A stretch of DNA of 16,782 nt from CBDVBZ01 sp965372355. GTDB lineage: Bacteria; Krumholzibacteriota; Krumholzibacteriia; WVZY01. The stretch spans positions 1-16,782 of the forward strand of contig CBDVBZ010000079.1 of the NCBI GenBank assembly GCA_965372355.1. The letters are read 5' to 3'. Positions 1-6,498 of the stretch are shown here, one piece after another (position 1 is the stretch's first letter; each line of letters starts with the position of its first letter). Position numbers and translations under genes: made by a program. The notes beneath the pieces are model-generated. The model was not told the DNA's origin and made no database searches. It saw nothing but the letters and a program-made list of their open reading frames with translations.

Positions 1-146
1 CCATACCAACGAAACACATCCGAGTCGTCGTTCATGTACGGGGCAGCGCCCGCGAGGGAGATCACACGACTCGTCGTCGCGAATGACACCGACGCCATGG
101 AGACGACGAGGACTGTGAGAATAAGCACCTTGCTTATCTTAACCAT
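1..146 (-). CDS. Exported protein of unknown function, N-terminal fragment cut by the window edge
   Basis: The minus strand reads open from an ATG at 146 to the left edge (48 complete codons). The first 22 or so residues form a clear signal peptide: a short basic start (MVKISK), a hydrophobic run rich in L and V, and a likely cleavage site after SFA. The mature part begins TTSRVISLAGAAPYMNDDSD. A serine/arginine stretch followed by 'LAGA...Y..DDS' resembles the start of PorV-like or other outer-membrane barrel proteins of FCB bacteria, where a similar 'lGG...y..Dd' segment follows the signal peptide, but too little is visible to name a family. The start is fixed by an excellent ribosome-binding site, AGGAGG at 159-154, seven bases from the ATG. 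The gene has the same orientation as everything else but is separated from the NlpC/P60 gene by 453 bp containing its own likely promoter, so it is probably a separate transcription unit. The call as an exported protein is firm; the barrel suggestion is a guess. Confidence 0.72.
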   Translation of the reverse strand, partial: MVKISKVLILTVLVVSMASVSFATTSRVISLAGAAPYMNDDSDVFRWY

Positions 147-153
147 CTACTTA

Positions 154-159
154 CCTCCT
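154..159 (-). promoter_or_regulatory. Strong Shine-Dalgarno for the left-edge gene
   Basis: AGGAGG on the minus strand, seven bases before the ATG at 146. It decides the start codon of the partial exported protein. Confidence 0.75.
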
Positions 160-300
160 GAGTGTAAGGAACGAAGCGTGCCAGACGGTTCCTGGCGACA
201 ATTCCATCCCACAAGAGTGTTGTTTCCAAAACAATTGGTTCACAAACGTTGTCTAGGCAAAACGGATGATCTGAGCCAACTACCTCGTGGTGGCTCGATG

Positions 301-326
301 TCAACGTGAATGCATCACCTCCTCCT
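301..326 (-). promoter_or_regulatory. Possible leader mini-ORF with a strong ribosome-binding site in the 5' leader of the left-edge gene
   Basis: On the minus strand an AGGAGGAGGTG run (326-316) stands immediately before an ATG at 315 that opens a four-codon frame (M-H-S-R) ending in TGA at 303-301. A ribosome-binding site this good without a normal gene behind it is unusual. It could be a leader peptide that tunes the downstream gene, or the surviving start of a decayed gene. A 67-codon alternative frame (337-134, GTG start) overlaps it but has no ribosome-binding site and no recognisable domain. The sequence is seen directly; the role is inference. Confidence 0.3.
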
Positions 327-455
327 GAAAAGGTCACGCAAAAAACGTCTATCTGCCAAGAATGCTATTTAGATCTTATTAATTCTCTGTTTTCGGCCGA
401 ACGGCGCAGCACGCCTACCCCCCTTTCTTTTGCAGGCAAAGGGTTTCAGAGGGGG

Positions 456-502
456 ATGCTATTAATGCTCAAAGCGCTTGTCAATGCTTTTTTTAACTTT
501 TT
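456..502 (-). promoter_or_regulatory. Probable sigma70-type promoter with an A-tract upstream element
   Basis: On the minus strand TTGACA (484-479) is followed after 17 bases by TAGCAT (461-456), which matches the -10 consensus at four of six bases. Directly upstream of the -35, 502-485 is an almost pure A/T stretch with A-tracts, the form of an UP element. Transcription would begin near 449 and give a leader of about 300 nt before the partial exported protein at 146. The perfect -35 and ideal spacing are persuasive; the -10 is only fair. Confidence 0.5.
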
Positions 503-526
503 GATAAAGGTCTTAACCGCTTTATC
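503..526. promoter_or_regulatory. 7-bp inverted repeat upstream of the promoter (operator candidate)
   Basis: GATAAAG (503-509) and CTTTATC (520-526) are perfect inverted arms separated by 10 bases. The dyad lies about 20 bp upstream of the -35 at 484. Read as RNA from the nlpC side it would form a hairpin followed by A-rich rather than U-rich sequence, so it is a poor intrinsic terminator on the minus strand. A regulator site is the alternative. Only the symmetry is observed. Confidence 0.3.
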
Positions 527-544
527 GGCAGTCTCGCGGCCTCG

Positions 545-560
545 GCGGCAGTTTTGCCGC
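545..560. other. GC-rich hairpin just downstream of the NlpC/P60 gene
   Basis: A perfect 6-bp stem (GCGGCA/TGCCGC, four-base loop) lies 40 bp after the stop of the NlpC/P60 gene. A competing stem CGCGGC/GCCGCG overlaps it on the minus strand. No T-run follows, so this is not a canonical intrinsic terminator, but it may protect the 3' end of the long operon transcript. The rest of the 147-599 gap holds the promoter, dyad and mini-ORF listed separately; I see no other gene there. Confidence 0.35.
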
Positions 561-599
561 GTCCGCATGCGTCAAAATACATACATACCGTGCAGCGAG

Positions 600-1649
600 T
601 TACTCCGCGAGAGGGTCCCGGCTGGACCGCCAGATTCCGGCCAGCTTGGGCTCAAAAAGCGCATGGCGCGGGTCCAGAGCACCGACCCTGACTTGCCCGT
701 AGGCGTGGAGAAAGAGACCGTCGGAGAGGTACATCGCCACGTGGGTGATCTGCTCGATGCTCTTGCCAAAAAAGAGGAGATCACCCGTTCGGAGCGTTTG
801 TGAATCGGTGCGCCGGAGCCGGCCGTGGCGGGCCTGGAGATCCGAATCCCGCGGAATCGTCACTCCGTGGAGGTGGAATATCCGCTGCATCAGTCCCGAG
901 CAATCGAATCCCTTGGGTGTTGTGCCCCCCCAGAGATACGGAATCCCCAGAAAACGCATTCCCGTTGCGGCGAGACCATCGCGAGACGTACGGCGCGAAG
1001 ATGGGAGCGACCCGATTCCCCGGGATCTCGCGAATCCTTTACGCCCGTCGGGTAGACGTAACCGTCGCCAACCCCGCTTTCCAAACGAGGACGCGACGAC
1101 AGGCGTCCCGACGACGGCGTCACTGACCGGATAAGACATCTCATCCGCATCCTCGAAGACCTGTGCGATGTTGGCCGTGATCCGGTGCCGGGCCCGCGCG
1201 CGAAAGCGCTCGAAATCGCCTTTCGACTGCGCCCTGAGGTGCCAGCTCCGCACCCACCCGATATAGCCATCGGCGAGCCGAACGAGATACCAGTCGCCCT
1301 CCTGCTTGAGCGGGCGCGCGGAATCGCCGTAAATGAGTTGGGTGAGAAGCTCTGCGGTGTGCGAGGCCTCTCTCCGGACATCGACCACGCTGCTCACCGC
1401 GATAAACAACTCCGGCAGCGCGCTCTTCTCGTCGGGCAGAAGCACGTACTCGATTGCAGCAGGTCCGCCGTCGAGCTCGTCATCGATCCGCCGTCGGATC
1501 TCGTCCGAGACCTCGTGCTCGCTGCATTCGAAAACTAGCGCCCCTTCGGGCGGGCGCGCATAGATCGACGTGTAGCACATCCGGTGATCGAGCAGCCGGC
1601 GTCCAAGCACATCCGTGATGATGCGGTGTATCTGGTTCATGTCTTCCAT
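600..1649 (-). CDS. SH3b-NlpC/P60 (C40) cell-wall peptide endopeptidase, YkfC-like
   Basis: A 349-aa protein with a C-terminal NlpC/P60 cysteine peptidase domain from about residue 225: the signature GIPYLWGGTTPKGFDCSG carries the catalytic Cys250, His303 lies in THVAMYL, and His315 is the likely third catalytic residue. Residues about 88-137 look like a bacterial SH3 domain (DVRREAS...GDWYLVRLADGYIGWV), and about 160-210 like a second, more divergent one. The first 85 residues are an unassigned N-terminal region. No signal peptide is visible, suggesting a cytoplasmic enzyme. This order matches YkfC-type gamma-D-glutamyl-L-diamino-acid endopeptidases, which cut L-Ala-D-Glu from imported murein tripeptides. 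It is the last gene of the peptide-importer operon, only three bases after the DppC stop, which supports intracellular processing of what the importer brings in. The start at 1649 is preferred because it abuts the upstream stop; an in-frame ATG at codon 4 is possible. Family certain, substrate inferred. Confidence 0.9.
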   Translation of the reverse strand: MEDMNQIHRIITDVLGRRLLDHRMCYTSIYARPPEGALVFECSEHEVSDEIRRRIDDELDGGPAAIEYVLLPDEKSALPELFIAVSSVVDVRREASHTAELLTQLIYGDSARPLKQEGDWYLVRLADGYIGWVRSWHLRAQSKGDFERFRARARHRITANIAQVFEDADEMSYPVSDAVVGTPVVASSFGKRGWRRLRLPDGRKGFARSRGIGSLPSSRRTSRDGLAATGMRFLGIPYLWGGTTPKGFDCSGLMQRIFHLHGVTIPRDSDLQARHGRLRRTDSQTLRTGDLLFFGKSIEQITHVAMYLSDGLFLHAYGQVRVGALDPRHALFEPKLAGIWRSSRDPLAE

Positions 1650-1652
1650 TAC

Positions 1653-2489
1653 CTACCCCCGCGGCTCCAGGTTTCTCAGCTTGGGATCGAGCACGTCGCG
1701 AAACGCGTCTCCGAGCAGGTTGAATCCGAGCACCGCGACCGTTATGCCGATACCCGGCGACAGGCTAAGCCACGGTGCCACACGAAGATAGTCCAACCCC
1801 GAACTGATCATCGATCCCCAGCTCGGCAGCGGAGGCTGCGCTCCGAGCCCGAGGAAGCTCATCGATGACTCTGCCATGATTCCCATCCCAAGGCCCATGG
1901 AAAAAACGATAATCAGCTGCGACATGCAGTTGGGAAGCAGGTGCCGGAACAGGATTTCGCTGTGACGGCCGCCAAGCGATTTTACCGCCATGACGAATTC
2001 CCGCTCCTTGATCGACAAGACCTGCGCGCGGACGACGCGCGCGACCGCCGCCCAACCGACAACGCCCAACGAAATGATCAACGAAGTCCGACTCGGCCCC
2101 ACCGCGGCGACCACAGCGATCAGAAGCAGCAACGCGGGGTAGGCCAACGTCACATCGGCGATTCTCATGATGAGACTGTCGAGTTTACCGCCAAAATACC
2201 CCGCGACAAGACCCAGCAGTGTGCCCAGCAGCAATGATATCAAACGCGAGAAAATGCTGACCTCCATCGATATCCGTGCACCGAATATGAGACGGCTCAT
2301 CACATCCCGGCCAAGGACGTCGGTGCCCATCGGATGCGTAAGCGACGGTGGTTGCAACGCTTCGTCCATGTTCATCACGTACGGATCGTACGGCGCAATC
2401 CACGGCGCGAGCAGCGCGCTGAGCAAAACCACACCCGCGAGGATGATACCGAACATTCCACTCTTCTGTGCCAATACGAGCTTGAACAT
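1653..2489 (-). CDS. dppC: Peptide-type ABC transporter permease, DppC/OppC family
   Basis: A 278-aa inner-membrane protein, near the usual size for the family. It has an N-terminal membrane helix (about residues 12-30), then the family segment HPMGTDVLGRDVMSRLI (52-68), several further helices, and the EAA loop that docks the ATPase (about 161-186: EREFVMAVKSLGG...ILFRHLLPN). The signature SFLGLGAQPPLPSWG (211-225) is typical of DppC/OppC. It should form the translocation pore with the DppB-type permease encoded six bases upstream. The ATG at 2489 is preceded by GAGG overlapping the upstream stop region, so the pair is co-translated. Dipeptide, oligopeptide and nickel permeases cannot be told apart by sequence reading alone; the neighbouring murein-peptide endopeptidase favours peptides. 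Confidence 0.94.
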   Translation of the reverse strand: MFKLVLAQKSGMFGIILAGVVLLSALLAPWIAPYDPYVMNMDEALQPPSLTHPMGTDVLGRDVMSRLIFGARISMEVSIFSRLISLLLGTLLGLVAGYFGGKLDSLIMRIADVTLAYPALLLLIAVVAAVGPSRTSLIISLGVVGWAAVARVVRAQVLSIKEREFVMAVKSLGGRHSEILFRHLLPNCMSQLIIVFSMGLGMGIMAESSMSFLGLGAQPPLPSWGSMISSGLDYLRVAPWLSLSPGIGITVAVLGFNLLGDAFRDVLDPKLRNLEPRG

Positions 2490-2495
2490 GTCTTG

Positions 2496-3446
2496 TTACC
2501 TCGGCTCAGACGCCTTCTGTCGTTCGAGCTTGATCCGGGGATCGATCCAGGCATAGAGCAAATCTACGATCAGGTTCACCGTCATGAACACCACCGCCAT
2601 GAAGAACACCGCTCCCTGTATGCTGGGGATATCGCGTTTGAGGATGGCGTCCAGCGTAAATCTTCCCAAACCCGGCCAGGCGAATATCGACTCGGTAAGC
2701 ACCGCACCACTGAGATAACTGCCAAAATCGGTTCCAACGACCGTAATGATCGGAAGCAGCGCATTTCTAAGCGCGTGCCCAAAGAGCATGCGGCCCTCGG
2801 ACACGCCCTTTGCCCGCGCCGTCTGGATGTACTGCTCACGGATAACATCCAGCATGCTCGACCGCGTGATCCGGGCAACGTACGCCATCGACGCCATCGC
2901 CAGCGTCACGGCGGGCAGGATGAGGTGCTTTACGCTGCCGCCGCCGTATCCCGATGCCGGTAACAGGCCGAGTTTCATCGAGAACAGATATATCAAGAGG
3001 ACACCGAGCCAGAAGACCGGCATCGATATACCCACGATCGTGCCCCCCATCGCCACGTAGTCGAAGGGGGTACGCCACTTCCACGCGGCGAGGACCCCGA
3101 CGCTAATCCCGATCACGGCCGATATGACCATCGCAAAGAGTGCGAGTCGAAAGGTAAACGGAAAACGTTTCTTGACGGACTCCCACACCGGCACACCCGT
3201 TATATATGATGTCCCGAAATCAAGACGGGCAAGATCCGCGATGTAGTGGCCATACTGCACGATGAGGGGTTCATCCAGATGCATCTCTTTGCGGAGTTGA
3301 TCGATCGTCTCCTGGTCGTAGCGTTCACCTACCATACTCAGGACGGGATCACCGGGCAGCACATAAACGAGAAAGAACGTGACGGTCGCCACGCCTAAAA
3401 GAATGGGGATGAAGAGCAGGATCCGTTTGATGGCGTAGTGCAGCAC
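2496..3446 (-). CDS. dppB: Peptide-type ABC transporter permease, DppB/OppB family
   Basis: A 316-aa integral membrane protein with the DppB/OppB layout: helix 1 at about residues 10-30 ending in YVLPGDPV, a large periplasmic segment (35-95) containing LDFGTSY, five more helices, the EAA loop around YIQTARAKGVSEGRMLFGHALRNALLP (206-232, interrupted here by description only) and the family signature ESIFAWPGLGRF (252-263). It begins with GTG at 3446, six bases after the stop of the solute-binding protein; the upstream ribosome-binding site is weak, so translational coupling is likely. It partners with DppC next in line. No cognate ATPase genes (DppD/DppF type) occur in the window, so the nucleotide-binding subunits must come from elsewhere. 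Confidence 0.94.
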   Translation of the reverse strand: MLHYAIKRILLFIPILLGVATVTFFLVYVLPGDPVLSMVGERYDQETIDQLRKEMHLDEPLIVQYGHYIADLARLDFGTSYITGVPVWESVKKRFPFTFRLALFAMVISAVIGISVGVLAAWKWRTPFDYVAMGGTIVGISMPVFWLGVLLIYLFSMKLGLLPASGYGGGSVKHLILPAVTLAMASMAYVARITRSSMLDVIREQYIQTARAKGVSEGRMLFGHALRNALLPIITVVGTDFGSYLSGAVLTESIFAWPGLGRFTLDAILKRDIPSIQGAVFFMAVVFMTVNLIVDLLYAWIDPRIKLERQKASEPR

Positions 3447-3452
3447 GTTACA

Positions 3453-5033
3453 CTAACGCTTCCCTTCCGCTGTTTTGTAGGCGGTCGACAAATCCTCGCC
3501 GAGATAAAGCACTGGGTAAACATAGTCGTTGACGTGCGGCGACACGACAACAAACGTGGTTGGAAAATACAGGTAGATCCACGGCGCCGCATCGTAGACC
3601 AACCCATCGATCATCGCGTACAGCTGCTCTCCTTCCCTCGCATCCGGAATCCTCTGCGCCCGCTCGATCAGTTCGTCGATGCGGGGGTCATCAAAGAAAG
3701 CCCGGTTTCCTCCACCACCGGCGTTTGCCGAATGAAACAGGGGAAACAGAAAATTCTCCGCATCGGGGTAGTCTGCGTACCAGTCGAGAAAAAAGGCGTC
3801 GACACGCCCCTGGCTGACCGCCTCCTTGAACGCGCTCCACTCGCGTTTGACAATGCGCACCTCAACACCCACGGCAAGAAGGTAACCCTGGATGGCTTCG
3901 ACGAGTCGGTTGCCCTCGGGACTGTTGCGCTGCCAGATCTCCAGTGCAAACCCTTCCCTGTAACCCGCCTCGGCGATCAGGTTCCGGGCCTCAACGGGAT
4001 CGTACGGATACGCCGGGCGCTCCTCAAACCCGGCCAGCGACGGCGGTATGGCACCGGCCGCCCGGATCGCGCGGCCCTCGGTAAGCACCTCGATCAACCG
4101 GTCGACATCCACGGCCATGTTCAGCGCTTTTCGCACCCGACTATCCTGTAACGGTCCGCGCTGCGTGTTGAGTCCGATGTAGAGGACCCGGAGCTCGGGC
4201 CGTGACTGGATCCGGTCGCCCAGCGCGCGGTCGCCCAGAAACCGGGACAACTCGGCCAGGGGTATCTTCAGCACATCGAGCGTGCCCGACTCGAACTCGG
4301 CGATCCTTGTGAAGGCCTCGGGCAGAATCCGGAACCTCACGCTACCGAGCCGCGGGCGCTCTCCCGGATGGTACGGGTTGGGCTCCAAAAGAAGGAAATC
4401 CCCCCGCTCCCACTGCGCGAGAATCCATCGTCCCGACCCGACCGGGCTCGCGGCGAATCGACTCTCGTCGCCAAGCTCCTCCTCTGGCACGATACACGCC
4501 GCGGGCATGGCCAGGAGCTGAATAAACGGTCGAAACGGCTTCTCGAGCTCGATGACGACCGTGCCGTCATCCGGCGCTCTCAGACCCGCGATTGTCTCCG
4601 CGCGCCCGCTCGAGAACTCCTCGGAGCCCGCGATCCGGTCCAGAACCCATTGTCTCGGCGATCGGCTCCGGGGGGCGAGAACCCGCTCGAAACTCGACAC
4701 GACATCGGAGGCGACGAGGTGTCTGCCATTCGAGAAGCGCGCGTTCGGATCGATGTGAAAAACGTATGTGCGGCCGCCGTCCTGCAGCTCCCACGAGAGC
4801 GCCGCGTCCGGCACGAGCTCACCCGACGGCGCAAAGCGCACGAGGCTCTGAAAAACCATCGAGCAGATCTGACCCTCGGCGACATCGATGACAAACGCGG
4901 GGTCCAGCTTGTTGGGGGAGGTCTCGAACGCGAATTCGAGGGTGTTGCTGTTATCGGGGTTTCGGCCGCAGCCCCCGACAAGGGCTACGGTGACACAGGC
5001 TGCGATGAGGAGACCTGCGAAAGACCTTTTCAA
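3453..5033 (-). CDS. Peptide ABC transporter solute-binding lipoprotein (SBP_bac_5 family)
   Basis: The frame is open from 5120, but the real start is most likely the TTG at 5033. From there the protein begins MKRSFAGLLIAACVTVALVG and runs into a lipobox LVGGC with the lipidated Cys22, a textbook lipoprotein signal. This gives 526 aa, normal for cluster C peptide-binding proteins. Family hallmarks follow: PDAALSWELQDGGRTYVFHI, then FSNGRHLVASDVVSSFERVL, and a C-terminal part with FFLDWYADYPDAENFLFPLF. It would capture peptides in the periplasm and deliver them to the two permeases encoded directly downstream (six-base gap). The TTG overlaps the TGA of the upstream GWxTD gene by four bases (TTGA) and has no good ribosome-binding site, so translation is probably coupled to that gene. 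Residues translated upstream of 5033 are an out-of-frame shadow of the GWxTD C-terminus. Dipeptide, oligopeptide or murein-peptide specificity cannot be read from the sequence. Confidence 0.93.
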   Translation of the reverse strand: MKRSFAGLLIAACVTVALVGGCGRNPDNSNTLEFAFETSPNKLDPAFVIDVAEGQICSMVFQSLVRFAPSGELVPDAALSWELQDGGRTYVFHIDPNARFSNGRHLVASDVVSSFERVLAPRSRSPRQWVLDRIAGSEEFSSGRAETIAGLRAPDDGTVVIELEKPFRPFIQLLAMPAACIVPEEELGDESRFAASPVGSGRWILAQWERGDFLLLEPNPYHPGERPRLGSVRFRILPEAFTRIAEFESGTLDVLKIPLAELSRFLGDRALGDRIQSRPELRVLYIGLNTQRGPLQDSRVRKALNMAVDVDRLIEVLTEGRAIRAAGAIPPSLAGFEERPAYPYDPVEARNLIAEAGYREGFALEIWQRNSPEGNRLVEAIQGYLLAVGVEVRIVKREWSAFKEAVSQGRVDAFFLDWYADYPDAENFLFPLFHSANAGGGGNRAFFDDPRIDELIERAQRIPDAREGEQLYAMIDGLVYDAAPWIYLYFPTTFVVVSPHVNDYVYPVLYLGEDLSTAYKTAEGKR

Positions 5034-6316
5034 TACGTGCTCGAGTCGGAGAGCACGTACTCGCCCAAACCGAATCGGTCGTAGAAAACAAAGGTCAAAT
5101 TGTCCTTGTAGTAGCGCCAAACTAGATACTGGCCTTGAACGTAGGGGTCGGTGCGTATCTCTTGTTCATCGGGCTGACCGTAGCGAATATAGATCCGACC
5201 ACGGTCGGTCTTCCACCCGGCGTCGTTCGTTGCAAATTCCTTGTTGGCATGGCGCATTCGCCGCCAGTGCTCTTCGAGGGCCTCATTGTGCTCGGTACCT
5301 GGACTCGGATCGCGTCGAACCCAGAACGCAGACCACATCGCTACCCTCTCCGTTGCCGGCGCCTCTTTCAGACGCTTGATTTCCTCGTTGGTGCCAATAA
5401 TCGATAGAACGCCGACGGTTGTATTCCAGTGCCTGGTGAGCATAGCACGGGTGAATTCGAGGTCAAAAGAAAGATTCGCGATCGACGCTCGGGTCGGGCT
5501 GTGCACCGTCGCCTTGACATTGAGCACGTACTCGCCCGGTTCCCACTCGTCCACATTGAACGTGACGGCGAACTGGTCTTCGGTGCCGGACAGCCATACT
5601 CGCCGCTTTCCGTAGAGCAATTGCTCGTTCTCGCCCGTCACCACCTCGAACGCCAGGTCGCAAGTCGTCGAGTCACGGGCGGCCTTTTCCAGATAGACAT
5701 CGAATTGAAACGCCGGCTGACGATCCAACGCAACGAACGTTGCGCTTTCCTTCTGGTCAACGTGAACCTTCTCATCGTCGTCCATCACGAACAGCCATTC
5801 GGCTGTCAGGGAAGTGTCCACGTCGACTGCGAAAAGCCTCGGCTTGCTGATACCCACACCCGACTGCATGATGTCGGGCACGGCCACAGCGGCCTCATTC
5901 GAGAAAGAGAGATGTGTATCCGACACGCGGACGGTGCACCTTATGATGTACTCGCCCGGGGCGATCTCGATCTGGTGTGCGAGCGTCGATGAGTTCTTGC
6001 TGGAGTGTGTGTCATCGTAGGTCGCGACAACCTCGCGTTTGGTTCGTACGGCCGAATCCAGCATCTTCTTCCCCGATCTGTCGAAGATGCGGATATAGAG
6101 CTTGTACTTGGCCTCGAACTCGTCGTCCTTCCTCAAGAATACGAGGTTGGAATACGGAACGTGCGCGCTGACGCGGATCGATGGCTTGCGATCCTCGCTG
6201 AGCAGGGCTCGCACGTACAGCGAGAAACCTGCCTGCCGTTTCTGCGCAGCCGTGGGCCCGGCCGCCGCCAGCGACAGAAGAACGGCCAGAAATGCTATCC
6301 TTGCAACGATTTTCAC
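5030..6316 (-). CDS. GWxTD-domain exported protein
   Basis: A 428-aa protein with a signal peptide (MKIVARIAFLAVLLSLAAAG..AAQ, about 25 residues), a beta-rich middle with alternating hydrophobic strands and repeated GEY(V/I) turns (about 121-124 and 257-260) suggesting immunoglobulin-like folds, and a C-terminal GWxTD domain. The domain shows FWVRRDPSPGTEHNE (331-345), the signature GWKTDRGRIYIRYGQPDE (367-384) and a closing aromatic LVWRYY...FVFYDRFG segment. GWxTD proteins are widespread in FCB bacteria and have no established function. The start is GTG at 6316 with AGGTG and AGGAG just upstream. It is translationally coupled to the peptide-binding lipoprotein (TTGA overlap), which ties it to peptide import, and it follows a TolC-like gene after 182 bp. 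A paralogue lies at 11997-10465. Location (periplasm or outer-membrane face) is inferred from the signal peptide. Confidence 0.9.
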   Translation of the reverse strand: MKIVARIAFLAVLLSLAAAGPTAAQKRQAGFSLYVRALLSEDRKPSIRVSAHVPYSNLVFLRKDDEFEAKYKLYIRIFDRSGKKMLDSAVRTKREVVATYDDTHSSKNSSTLAHQIEIAPGEYIIRCTVRVSDTHLSFSNEAAVAVPDIMQSGVGISKPRLFAVDVDTSLTAEWLFVMDDDEKVHVDQKESATFVALDRQPAFQFDVYLEKAARDSTTCDLAFEVVTGENEQLLYGKRRVWLSGTEDQFAVTFNVDEWEPGEYVLNVKATVHSPTRASIANLSFDLEFTRAMLTRHWNTTVGVLSIIGTNEEIKRLKEAPATERVAMWSAFWVRRDPSPGTEHNEALEEHWRRMRHANKEFATNDAGWKTDRGRIYIRYGQPDEQEIRTDPYVQGQYLVWRYYKDNLTFVFYDRFGLGEYVLSDSSTY

Positions 6317-6387
6317 GTACTCACCTGTCTCCTGAATCTAGTACGCGGATACGGATGCGGCAAGCGCTATCACACGCATGGGCGCGC

Positions 6388-6410
6388 CTCGATGCCTCGA
6401 GGGCATCGAG
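6388..6410. repeat. 9-bp perfect inverted repeat between the TolC-like and GWxTD genes
   Basis: CTCGATGCC and GGCATCGAG are perfect arms around a five-base loop. On the minus strand this gives a stable mRNA hairpin 72 bases before the GWxTD start codon. No T-run follows, so it is more likely an RNA-processing or stability element, or a regulator site, than an intrinsic terminator. Confidence 0.45.
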
Positions 6411-6498
6411 AAATGGAAGGGGACGTTCTTCGCGAGCCGGGCTAGTCCACTTTGACGTGGCGGCCGGTGGCCCACGGGCGGTTGGCCCGCGGAGTGTG

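Noticed and set aside
306..803. 165-codon plus-strand frame covering the gap left of the NlpC/P60 gene
   Set aside because: No ribosome-binding site, no domain, runs antisense into the NlpC/P60 coding region and crosses a well-formed minus-strand promoter.
5034..5120. Longer ATG start for the peptide-binding lipoprotein at 5120
   Set aside because: It would put 29 extra residues before a perfect lipoprotein signal and overlap the GWxTD C-terminus; the TTG at 5033 fits the signal peptide.
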